The notes beneath the pieces were generated by a model. It ran no database searches and was not told the origin of the DNA. It saw nothing but the letters and a program-made list of their open reading frames with translations. This document shows, piece by piece, positions 6,701 through 12,922 of a DNA stretch of 14,421 nt (position 1 is its first letter; each line of letters opens with the position of its first letter). This stretch comes from an uncultured Porphyromonadaceae bacterium. Lineage in GTDB: Bacteria; Bacteroidota; Bacteroidia; Bacteroidales; Muribaculaceae. Both the position numbers and the translations under genes were made by a program. The stretch is from positions 1-14,421 of the forward strand of contig CAMWRO010000043.1 of NCBI GenBank assembly GCA_947176615.1. Direction: 5' to 3'.

Positions 6701-9465
6701 AGGAAACATGGACATTCCGTGTCAAGGACGAAAAAGGTGACGGCACTCGCTCCGCTGTTATTCTTGACATGTATAATCAGGCGCTCGATGCTTTGGCAAA
6801 ACAAAGCTGGCGGTTATACCCGCGGACAGGCTTTACCCCCGGATTCCATATAAATGGTCCTTCATTATCTTCCACCTCTCACTCTTGGGTGGCAGCTCCC
6901 GGTTCTAAGCAGTTAAAGTGTGTATCTATAACCGACCCTCATTTTGAACTGTGGAATATGGGATTCGGAGTGCGCGCGATGTACCGTTTCAACAACATGC
7001 GTCTGCGCGGCACCATGAAAGCCACCGCTTATAATGCCGGAGCGGGAACTGATGATTTAAACGTAGTCAGAGAGCATAAGGCAGAGGCTGTTGTTGAGGA
7101 GGAATTTGCAGCTGATATGGATTCAGCCCCGATGATGATTCAAGGCACGGGTGGAATGCTTGCCGAGTCAGCGGTTGTGACTTCATCCGCGCAGGAAGGT
7201 CCTCGGGAGACCCCCTTCACTTATCGTGACGGGGAGACTTCGCTTGCGTTCTTCCGTCCGATGCTGACTACCGATGCCGACGGCCGCCTGTCGTTCTCGT
7301 TCACTGTCCCCAATGCCAATACCACATGGAGTTTCAACACTCTCGCGTTCACCGACAAATTGCTGACCACCACTGCGTCCACTACCGTGCTTGCCAACAA
7401 GCCGATTATGGTGCAGCCCAATCTGCCCCGATTCCTCCGCACCGGCGACCGGGCCGTGATACTCGCCTCGGTGATGAACAACAGTGACAGCGTGCAGGCA
7501 GTCCATACCGTTGTCGAGATTTTCGATGCCGTGTCAGGCGCGGTGACAGCCTCTCAGTCGAGCGACGATGTCATCGAGCCGGGCAAGTCGGCCACTGTCT
7601 CGACCACACTCTCTGTCCCGATGGACAGTCCGTTCATCGGCTATCGAGTCAAGTCATCTACTGCCGATTTTGCCGACGGCGAGCAGTCGCTCATCCCCGT
7701 TCAGCCGTCGACAACCCCGGTTATCGAGACCGTGCCGTTCTATCTGCAACCCTCCGAGGCCGATTTCTCGCTGAAACTCCCCTCGATGCCTGCCGATGCC
7801 CGCGTTACACTCCAGTTCTGCGAAAATCCTGCATGGTATGTTGTCACCGCCCTGCCGGGACTGCTCAATCTCGAACCGTCGACCGCCAACGAGGCCGGCG
7901 CATCAATCTTCTCGGCTGCCATTGCCGACGGCCTGCTCCGCTCCAATCCAGTCATTGCCGATGCCCTCCGCGAGTGGCAGCGCAGCGACCGCAGCGACTC
8001 GACCCTCGTGTCGATGCTTGAACGCAACGCCGACCTGAAGATTGTGCTGCTCAACGCCACCCCGTGGATGATGGATGCCCGCAGCGATACCGAGCGCATG
8101 ACCCGCCTGTCGCTCCTCTTTGACAAAAAGCAGATAAAGAATGTCTACTCGACCTCTATCGCATTGCTCAAGCGACTTGAACGCGGCAGCGGATGGGCGT
8201 GGTATGACAAGTGCAGCGAGGCATCGCAGTGGTCTACCGAGAATATTCTCCTCATGATGGGCCGTCTTGCCGCTCTCGGCTATCTACCCGACAATTCCGA
8301 CCTCCGCGCCATGATGACCCGCGCCGTCAAGTGGATTGACGAGGAGACTGCAAAGGCTTACCGCGAGTATCCCAAGGGAGACTATACTCTTTATACCTAT
8401 CTGCGCACTCTTTACCCCGATGTCAAGCAGTCGACCGCAGCCGCGGCCGTCAGCAATGCGATGGTGCAGCGCATCGTGGCCGAATGGAAGAAAGGCTCTA
8501 TTTTTGACAAGGGTGTCTACGCGCTCATTCTTGCCAATCGTGGCAACAAGGGTGTCGCCGGGCAGATTATAGAATCGTTGCGTCAGTATGCCGAAACTTC
8601 TCCCGCCAAGGGAATGTGGTGGCCGTCGCTCGACAACATGACCCTCTGGTCGATGGATAAGGTTGGAACCACCGCCGTGCTGCTGGAGGCGTTCCATGCC
8701 GTTGACCCCGGCTGCAAGGACATCGACATGATTCGCCAGTGGCTTATCCTTCAGAAAGAGGCCAAAGACTGGGGTACATCCGTGACCACGACCGAAGTAA
8801 TCGCGTCGATACTCACCACCTCGGGACGCTGGGTCGCTCCCGCTCAAGGGGTGACAGTCAGAGTAGGGGAGAGCGTTGTCGAGCCTGACAAGGTTGAGAA
8901 AATTACAGGCTATTTCCGCACTGACATTTCCAGTCTCTCCCCCTCGGGAGCGACACTTTCGGTCAACAAACCCGGCGATGCTCCGTCATGGGGTGCTGTC
9001 TACTGTCAGTTCACCGATGTAATGGCCGATGTCAAGGCTGCCTCTTGCGACGCTGTGTCGGTCGAGAAAAAACTGTTGCTTGTAAATTCCACCCCCGACG
9101 GAGTCACCACCGCCGAGATTTCCGGACCCCTCGCCACCGGCAACAAGGTGCGCGTGTTGTTGACAATCAAGGTTGGCCGTGACATGGACTATGTCGCTAT
9201 CGTCGACGACCGTCCCGCATGTTTCGAGCCTGTCGAGCAGCTCCCGACACCGATTTTCACCGAAGGCATCTACTTCTATCGTGAAAACCGCGACTCGGCC
9301 ACCAAGATTTTTATCGATCATCTTCCCAAGGGAACCTATCAGATCGGCTACGACATGTGGGTCAACAACGCCGGCGAATATGCCTCGGGCATAACGACTG
9401 TTCAGAGCCAGTATGCCCCGCAGCTTACCGCCCACTCCGCAGGCTCGATTGTAAAAGTTGAATGA
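3727..9465 (+). CDS. Secreted alpha-2-macroglobulin-like protein lacking the thioester motif
   Basis: This 1912-residue protein has a signal peptide cut near residue 24 (TFSSSA/K) and no lipobox. Residues about 30-360 are a mostly helical N-terminal region. Beta-rich macroglobulin (MG) domains start near 366. A carboxypeptidase-regulatory-like stretch (DPLDGTPVSNAKL) lies near 490. An MG2-type signature, YHPGD, is at 574-578. MYNQALDAL, near 1015, precedes a bait-like linker (about 1040-1165). The A2M-domain signature (FFRPMLTTDADGRLSFSF, NANTTWSF, then PNLPRFLRTGD) follows from about 1175. The alpha-helical thioester-type domain runs about 1370-1660, and a final beta domain ends in YFYRENRDSATKIFIDHLPKG. 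Family members trap or inhibit proteases and may protect the envelope. At the aligned thioester position the sequence reads PSTANEA (1384-1390), so the reactive Cys and Gln are absent. It likely shares a transcript with the DUF3298 lipoprotein 55 nt downstream. Confidence 0.92.
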   Translation: MARFTRFFMLLAFMLAMNTFSSSAKPAPGKPDFAYPEDVTAAGEKSLAEALAARDYPKALSSIINMSLAQSAISADRLPAQIDRIEKLRDESSDPAFKALLNSLLARVYLDIYSDDRWKYDGRDLPLTPLPEDYTLWSGEQFKHHIASLVNLSLADADALKKIPLREWAGPVAVDNASLVYYPTLYDFIASSAIDRLEICLPNDWFLSFGLLTRSDVYVTRRLNASSPEIAKILSLYADLLRFHENDVAPFIHTDIARIDFVADHVYADDESDNVSTRRQQLMMDLYDRFRDSEYSGDVLNEMPIGSYTDVAGEASVAAPLDMSDEELMLRRYYDAVVRNIDRFPAYAGINCLKNILNSLNSRNISVRLPECAAPGATVKITVTSRNVTSAHINIYDVSSSSVADETYTYNPAQSHKLVRSIPVTFSGERPFNLYRTVEFSFPSTGNYIVVPVIDGIAEKKQRYSKIHVTRLSLASSTFMESRLWVIDPLDGTPVSNAKLTKYTEQRNIPKTEEIGRTDNNGSFPFSTDSWCKILASKGTDKFAEPISIWNNRGYNPDEKWITAIQGYTSLPIYHPGDSVEWVAVVYEYKSVGNERRVKKNTPVTAILRNASYESIDTLKLVTDDFGRVHGTFRIPAESMTGNFNIRFDEGQISFMVSDYKLPTFQVTALPVEKDVPAAGAVTLRGKVMTYSGFPVSDARVTIDLSASRSIVWWRNYSRPVSFYSTEVTTGPDGSFSAVVSADILENSPIPGGVFTANFTALSSTGESQDASTRFMTGTRYSIESLIENNYDISRPVSLDVKVVDYNDSVISLPVNYRLVAGKDTVASGTFTGPKPVVDFSAVKSGRYELVLTLDNPSLADAVTDNVILYRPTDALSPVPDELFWTPQGVTLKVEKGKKGRLLYATGFDAHLLVTLTSAGEMIEQKWVKAPAGMHTLPVSLPSDVRDAGLSVLCVGNYQTAQNSYEVQVAEPKPSIEFEIETFRDHVVPGSQETWTFRVKDEKGDGTRSAVILDMYNQALDALAKQSWRLYPRTGFTPGFHINGPSLSSTSHSWVAAPGSKQLKCVSITDPHFELWNMGFGVRAMYRFNNMRLRGTMKATAYNAGAGTDDLNVVREHKAEAVVEEEFAADMDSAPMMIQGTGGMLAESAVVTSSAQEGPRETPFTYRDGETSLAFFRPMLTTDADGRLSFSFTVPNANTTWSFNTLAFTDKLLTTTASTTVLANKPIMVQPNLPRFLRTGDRAVILASVMNNSDSVQAVHTVVEIFDAVSGAVTASQSSDDVIEPGKSATVSTTLSVPMDSPFIGYRVKSSTADFADGEQSLIPVQPSTTPVIETVPFYLQPSEADFSLKLPSMPADARVTLQFCENPAWYVVTALPGLLNLEPSTANEAGASIFSAAIADGLLRSNPVIADALREWQRSDRSDSTLVSMLERNADLKIVLLNATPWMMDARSDTERMTRLSLLFDKKQIKNVYSTSIALLKRLERGSGWAWYDKCSEASQWSTENILLMMGRLAALGYLPDNSDLRAMMTRAVKWIDEETAKAYREYPKGDYTLYTYLRTLYPDVKQSTAAAAVSNAMVQRIVAEWKKGSIFDKGVYALILANRGNKGVAGQIIESLRQYAETSPAKGMWWPSLDNMTLWSMDKVGTTAVLLEAFHAVDPGCKDIDMIRQWLILQKEAKDWGTSVTTTEVIASILTTSGRWVAPAQGVTVRVGESVVEPDKVEKITGYFRTDISSLSPSGATLSVNKPGDAPSWGAVYCQFTDVMADVKAASCDAVSVEKKLLLVNSTPDGVTTAEISGPLATGNKVRVLLTIKVGRDMDYVAIVDDRPACFEPVEQLPTPIFTEGIYFYRENRDSATKIFIDHLPKGTYQIGYDMWVNNAGEYASGITTVQSQYAPQLTAHSAGSIVKVE

Positions 9466-9469
9466 TTGA

Positions 9470-9500
9470 ACAATAAAAAGCAACCTATGGTTGTTATTGT
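9470..9500 (+). repeat. Bulged hairpin between the macroglobulin and lipoprotein genes
   Basis: ACAATAA (9470-9476) pairs with TTATTGT (9494-9500). After a 4-nt bulge, CAACC (9481-9485) pairs with GGTTG (9489-9493) around a TAT loop, giving 12 pairs in all. An A-rich run follows instead of T residues, so it does not look like a terminator. A 10-nt near-direct repeat (AAAAAGCAA core) flanks it at 9475-9483 and 9501-9509. It may modulate expression or mRNA stability between the two genes. Confidence 0.45.
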
Positions 9501-9520
9501 AAAAAGCAAAATATCAGGAT

Positions 9521-10360
9521 ATGAAGAAAATCTATTTGCCCCTCGTGGGATGTGTGGCAGCCTTGATGGCTGTTTCGTGTGGCAGCAACAGTGGTTCGGG
9601 GTCATCCTCGACTGGCGGAGTGCGGAACTTCGACGTCAATCTGACTGTGAAATCAGCTGAAAAGTTTTATCAGACCGACGTGTATGGTGACACCGTTTAC
9701 ATTGATGTCAGCACCTCGATTCAATGGCCTGAACGAATCGGTGATTTTGACATCGCGTCACTTCAGGACACCATTGTCAGCTATTCGTTTGGTAAAGACA
9801 AAGTCGCCGAGCGCAATATCGACAAGATAATTTCAGGCTACATAGCCGATACTTCATTCATCGGAGATGACTCCGAGTGCAACGCCATTGACTCTATCCC
9901 CGGAGGTGATGACGCCGCTCCCTATTTCTACGACGTCACCGCGACCCTTGTAGAGGTCAACGAGCAGATGGTGACATATCAGATTTCAGCCTTTGCCTAC
10001 ACCGGCGGCGCGCATCCCTACGGTGCGAGTCATCCCTTTACCTACGACCTTTCCCGTGGTTGCGTCCTGACGGCTGAAAACATGTTCCGCGCAGGTAGCG
10101 AAAAAGAGGTTCTTTCTATCGTCCAAAGCGGTCTTGCCCGTCAGCTCGGCGTCAATCCGTCACAGCTCGAAAGCGCGGGGATATTTGTGTCGCAGTTCAC
10201 CTCGCCCGGGCAGCCTTACATCAACAATGATGTAATCGTGTTCCACTTCAACCCCTACGACATCGCCCCCTATTCGATGGGCAACATCGACGTCGCCGTC
10301 TACCCCTACGAGCTTAACGAATATCTCGCTCCCGAGGTAAAGGCACTCCTTAACGAATAA
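9521..10360 (+). CDS. DUF3298 (RsiV-like) lipoprotein
   Basis: A 279-residue protein. Its N-terminus is a lipoprotein signal with the acceptor most likely Cys20 (AVSC); Cys11 (LVGC) also fits a lipobox but leaves a very short hydrophobic part. A Ser/Gly-rich linker follows. Residues about 35-145 are the beta-rich N-terminal part seen before DUF3298. The DUF3298 region carries its usual landmarks: FAYTGGAHPYG (158-168) and FNPYDIAPYSMG (243-254), followed by the VYPYELNEYL end. This domain occurs in RsiV, the Bacillus anti-sigma factor that binds lysozyme, but here it lacks the cytoplasmic sigma-binding part and the transmembrane anchor. An anti-sigma role is therefore not implied. It probably sits on an envelope membrane and may bind a ligand or muramidase, which is inference only. 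It follows the macroglobulin by 55 nt on the same strand. Confidence 0.88.
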   Translation: MKKIYLPLVGCVAALMAVSCGSNSGSGSSSTGGVRNFDVNLTVKSAEKFYQTDVYGDTVYIDVSTSIQWPERIGDFDIASLQDTIVSYSFGKDKVAERNIDKIISGYIADTSFIGDDSECNAIDSIPGGDDAAPYFYDVTATLVEVNEQMVTYQISAFAYTGGAHPYGASHPFTYDLSRGCVLTAENMFRAGSEKEVLSIVQSGLARQLGVNPSQLESAGIFVSQFTSPGQPYINNDVIVFHFNPYDIAPYSMGNIDVAVYPYELNEYLAPEVKALLNE

Positions 10361-10368
10361 TCTCCCGC

Positions 10369-10510
10369 TGATATCCTAACGATAGAAAAATGAGGGTGTT
10401 GCAAAACTGAGTTTTGCCCCGAGTAATATTTAATCCGTAAGGATTATTCTATGAATAGCCGGGGGTTGCGGTTTCGCAACCCCCTCATTTTTCTATTCTC
10501 CGTAATATCA
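10369..10510. repeat. Nested palindromic element (MITE- or REP-like candidate)
   Basis: ATAGAAAAATGAGGG (10382-10396) is perfectly inverted at 10482-10496. The pairing continues after one mismatch with GTTGC (10398-10402) against GCAAC (10476-10480), and TGATAT (10369-10374) is mirrored by ATATCA (10505-10510). Inside sit four smaller hairpins: GCAAAAC/GTTTTGC with a 3-nt loop (10401-10417), TAATCC/GGATTA closing a GTAA tetraloop (10431-10446), TATTC/GAATA (10445-10457), and a 10-bp GC-rich stem (10461-10470 with 10475-10484). No open reading frame or clear target-site duplication is seen. The density of symmetry is far above that of the other intergenic regions here. It may be a dispersed repeat of the genome or a structured mRNA 3' end. 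Confidence 0.75.
10461..10495 (+). terminator. Terminator-like GC-rich hairpin with T-run
   Basis: GGGGGTTGCG (10461-10470) pairs perfectly with CGCAACCCCC (10475-10484) around a GTTT loop, followed by TCATTTTTCT (10485-10494). This fits an intrinsic terminator for the macroglobulin/DUF3298 transcript, about 100 nt after the stop codon. It forms the right end of the palindromic element, so termination may be one function of that element. Confidence 0.6.
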
Positions 10511-10543
10511 TTTTTTCGAAATCAAAATAATTGATTACCTTTG
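10511..10543 (+). promoter_or_regulatory. Bacteroidetes-type promoter of the lipoprotein/TonB-C cluster
   Basis: TACCTTTG at 10536-10543 matches the TAnnTTTG -7 consensus perfectly. A T-rich block ending in TTTCG (10511-10517) sits about 19 nt upstream in the -33 position. Transcription would start near 10549, giving a leader of about 30 nt. It lies just after the palindromic element and should drive the three genes from 10579 to 12880. Confidence 0.65.
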
Positions 10544-10578
10544 CATCGTGCTAAAGGATTATCTTTGGCACGAAACAC

Positions 10579-11001
10579 ATGAAACACATGAAACGATTGT
10601 TTTTAAACCTGACAGCCGTCGCATTGCTGATGTCGGTGGCCGGTTGTGAAAAATACGCTGATCACAGATACTGTGAAAACGATTTGGTCGGCTATTGGAA
10701 TTTGAAATATGTCGATACTTCAGAAGACGAAGGTGTGACATGGTCACGTTACAAGTCTGCGCCATTATTCTTAGTGCTGACGGCTGACGGCGGCGGGGAA
10801 TACGGTGATTCAAGTGGTGATCCTTGCTACCGTGCCGATGATGTCGTGTGGAGTCTGCGTAACGATTCCCTGTTTTATCATTCGCCCAAATGGAAATCTA
10901 TGGACGGCACGACTGAGGCCGCTATTGTGAAATGCGACGGTGATACTCTCATTTTTGAAGAAGGCGCGAAAAGCCGATTTGTATATATTAAAAAGAAATA
11001 A
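10579..11001 (+). CDS. Lipocalin-like lipoprotein
   Basis: A 140-residue protein whose N-terminus is a lipoprotein signal with a clear lipobox (VAGC) and acceptor Cys23. The mature part opens with DLVGYWNLKYVD (35-46), which resembles the LxGxWxL strand starting small lipocalin-like domains of Bacteroidetes. Short beta-prone blocks follow (PLFLVLTADGGGEYGD, DVVWSLRNDSLFYHS, AAIVKCDGDTLIFEEG, RFVYIKKK), consistent with a small beta-barrel. The family assignment rests on this general pattern and is tentative; ligand and role are unknown. Two in-frame ATGs (10579 and 10588) lie in a duplicated GAAACACAT repeat, so the start could be either. The downstream membrane-protein gene begins 4 nt after this stop, suggesting translational coupling. 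Confidence 0.72.
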   Translation: MKHMKRLFLNLTAVALLMSVAGCEKYADHRYCENDLVGYWNLKYVDTSEDEGVTWSRYKSAPLFLVLTADGGGEYGDSSGDPCYRADDVVWSLRNDSLFYHSPKWKSMDGTTEAAIVKCDGDTLIFEEGAKSRFVYIKKK

Positions 11002-11005
11002 CGCT

Positions 11006-11593
11006 ATGGCCTCGGAAAAAGCTCCCCGTTGGATAATCACGGGAATCCTCCTGATAATAATTCTGTCGGGAGTTATCAACATGCTTGGCATGGCAGGACT
11101 TATACCTGCAAAATACGTCTCATTCAGCAATGGGTATGGAGAGGAAAGAACTGTCTCATTCAATCCTCTTGTACTTGTCTCGATGTCTGTTTCCCTTATA
11201 TATTCTGTGACAGTCGCAATATTGGCATTGGTTAGGAAGTGGCGGTCAGCAATAGTTGCGGGCGCACTGTGTCTTATAGTCTGCACACTGATTGATATAT
11301 GGGGAATTGCCGGCCTATTGTCAACCGGTTCTCTCGACGATTTAAATGCCAGTATGCAGAATCGCATCGTGTGGGACATTGTCGGGAATCTGCTGTATGT
11401 TATCGGCTGTCTGATTCTCGCGTTTTCATGCAATATTGCGCGATTTGTAAAAATCCTGTTTGTAGCATTTGTGATACTGTTCTCACTGATAGGTCTTTTG
11501 CCTCTCTCCGCCAATGCGTGGCTGATTGTCAATATTGTAAAGACATGTGCCGCACTTGGAATCTTATTCATAGGTTATAATAAGCACACTTAA
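11006..11593 (+). CDS. Hypothetical multi-pass inner-membrane protein
   Basis: A 195-residue hydrophobic protein that I do not recognise. The start at 11006 is preferred because it follows the previous stop by 4 nt; starting at the upstream in-frame ATG (10940) would overlap the conserved end of the lipoprotein gene. It has about six hydrophobic segments: ITGILLIIILSGVINMLGMA near the N-terminus, LVLVSMSVSLIYSVTVAILAL, AIVAGALCLIVCTLIDIWGI, IVWDIVGNLLYVIGCLILAF, VKILFVAFVILFSLIGLLPL and LIVNIVKTCAALGILFIGY. No charged catalytic motif is visible. It probably acts with the neighbouring lipoprotein and the TonB-C protein. Its last codons and stop lie inside a 21-bp perfect tandem duplication. 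Codon use is somewhat richer in A+T than in the neighbouring core genes, as in the preceding lipoprotein. Confidence 0.75.
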   Translation: MASEKAPRWIITGILLIIILSGVINMLGMAGLIPAKYVSFSNGYGEERTVSFNPLVLVSMSVSLIYSVTVAILALVRKWRSAIVAGALCLIVCTLIDIWGIAGLLSTGSLDDLNASMQNRIVWDIVGNLLYVIGCLILAFSCNIARFVKILFVAFVILFSLIGLLPLSANAWLIVNIVKTCAALGILFIGYNKHT

Positions 11594-11615
11594 TGTTATA
11601 ATAAGCACACTTAAT
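11574..11615. repeat. Perfect 21-bp tandem duplication at the end of the membrane-protein gene
   Basis: The 21-bp unit at 11574-11594 (starting GTTATAATAAGC, ending CACTTAAT) is repeated exactly and without a gap at 11595-11615. The first copy encodes the last six residues and stop codon of the membrane protein. The second copy fills most of the gap to the TonB-C gene at 11621. Recent slippage duplication is the simplest explanation. Confidence 0.95.
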
Positions 11616-11620
11616 AAAGT

Positions 11621-12880
11621 ATGAAGAAATTAATGACCGCGTGTCTTGTCACGCTTTTGGCCGCAGGCTCGTTATCTGCTGTGGAAAACAATATTGATTT
11701 TTATCTGCCTGAAGGTCTGACTGACTGGGTGCGGATAGAAGGGACAGGTGTCAATCTCAGAAAAGAACCGTCGGCATCGGCCCCGAGGCTGATGTGTGAG
11801 GATTCGGGTGAGGATGGTTGCGGTTACGGCACCATGAAATGGGGACAGGGTGCGACTTCTGTGCTCCGGCCTGTACAGGGCGGCGGAAAAGAAATATTCC
11901 CTCTGACAGGTCGTGACGAAAGTGCTGACCTGTGGGTCAGACTGGCCTATTTTGACCCGATTGGCAGATATTATCCTGTGTGGGTCAAGCAGTCATTCTG
12001 CACCATCAAGCCATCCCTGTCCCTGACTGCCGACAATTATTATGCCAACGGTTATCAGAAACAGATGCTTTACATCAGGAAAGGTGGACGGTATGACGGG
12101 TTGTGCCTTTTTATGGCGCATGTGCAGGAGTCGCCGGAAGACCCCGAGGGCCTTTTTGTCGGAAAACTCATTGACGGCAAGGTGTTTTTGCCGCTCCGGT
12201 TTTCAGGTTATCTCACCGAGGTGGATGATGCCCGAGGGTTTGAATTCGGTGATGAATTGGAGAATACCTACATGGGTTATCCGTCATCCTACGTCGTTGA
12301 TGCCGATGATGGAAACGGCAACGGGTCGCTGACAGTCAATCTGTCAAAGATGACCGATGCCGACCTTTCCAAGCTGCTTGAACGTTCCCATCCCGTCGGG
12401 GGATTTGAGATAATGCTCGTCGCCAATCCGTTTTCAGGAGGGTATGTGCAATTTAATGTAGATATATCTCCCGATGGCAAATGGGGCGGTATTCAGTTGC
12501 GAAAACAGACCGAGCCTCTTGTCAAAGAGGGGGACAAGCAGGCAGTTGTCGCGGCATCTTCTGCCGAAATTGTCAGCCACGCCGAGGTCGCTCCCTCTTT
12601 CCCCGGAGGTGAGGCCGGACTGTATAGCTGGCTGGCAAAAAATATAGTATATCCACCGATGGCGGCTGAGAGAAAAGTAAAAGGGCGCGTGGTTGTTCAG
12701 TTTGTCGTCCTTTCCGACGGTTCTATCGGTGAAACGAAAATCGTCCGCAGCGTGGATGCCGACTTGGACAAGGAGGCGGTAAGAGTCGTCAAGGCCATGC
12801 CCAAATGGAATCCCGGGACGGTGGGCGGCAAACCGGTCAATGTGTGGTACACGCTGCCGATTACATTCAATATTCACTAA
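11621..12880 (+). CDS. Secreted protein with SH3b-like N-terminus and TonB C-terminal domain
   Basis: A 419-residue protein with a signal peptide cut near residue 20 (AGSLSA/V). Residues about 35-60 contain VNLRKEPSASAPRL, the usual signature strand of bacterial SH3 (SH3b) domains. The middle (about 100-305) is a beta-rich region I do not recognise. Residues about 321-419 form a TonB C-terminal domain, with FPGG (327-330), NIVYPPMAAERKVKGRVVVQF, then SDGSIGETKIVRSVDADLD and AMPKWNPGTVGGKPVNVWYT. Classical TonB spans the inner membrane and energises outer-membrane receptors with ExbBD. This protein has no retained anchor or proline-rich spacer, so it is probably not an energy transducer. The domain may instead act as a periplasmic binding module, perhaps for peptidoglycan together with the SH3b part. 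It is the last gene of the cluster starting at 10579. Confidence 0.85.
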   Translation: MKKLMTACLVTLLAAGSLSAVENNIDFYLPEGLTDWVRIEGTGVNLRKEPSASAPRLMCEDSGEDGCGYGTMKWGQGATSVLRPVQGGGKEIFPLTGRDESADLWVRLAYFDPIGRYYPVWVKQSFCTIKPSLSLTADNYYANGYQKQMLYIRKGGRYDGLCLFMAHVQESPEDPEGLFVGKLIDGKVFLPLRFSGYLTEVDDARGFEFGDELENTYMGYPSSYVVDADDGNGNGSLTVNLSKMTDADLSKLLERSHPVGGFEIMLVANPFSGGYVQFNVDISPDGKWGGIQLRKQTEPLVKEGDKQAVVAASSAEIVSHAEVAPSFPGGEAGLYSWLAKNIVYPPMAAERKVKGRVVVQFVVLSDGSIGETKIVRSVDADLDKEAVRVVKAMPKWNPGTVGGKPVNVWYTLPITFNIH

Positions 12881-12922
12881 GGCAACGGCTTAAATAGCGG
12901 CTTTGGAATAAAAAAACAGCCT

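Noticed and set aside
9466..9660. 64-codon frame starting just after the macroglobulin stop
   Set aside because: It overlaps the DUF3298 lipoprotein gene in another frame. The latter has a signal peptide and conserved motifs.
9521..10360. DUF3298 protein as the anti-sigma factor of the upstream ECF sigma factor
   Set aside because: It is a lipoprotein without a transmembrane segment or cytoplasmic domain, is 7 kb from the sigma gene and is separated from it by a terminator.
10940..11005. Upstream ATG (10940) as the start of the membrane protein
   Set aside because: It would overlap the lipoprotein gene by 62 nt and add a charged segment. The ATG at 11006, 4 nt after the previous stop, is better placed.
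10810..11571. 253-codon minus-strand open frame opposite the lipoprotein and membrane-protein genes
   Set aside because: The + strand has a lipobox protein and a protein with clear membrane segments, tightly coupled. The minus-strand translation is low in complexity and has no family features.
11574..11615. Tandem repeat as part of a CRISPR array
   Set aside because: Only two adjacent copies without spacers, and no cas genes nearby.
11621..12880. True TonB energy transducer
   Set aside because: It has a cleavable-looking signal peptide, no proline-rich spacer and no exbB/exbD neighbours, although the C-terminal domain is TonB-like.
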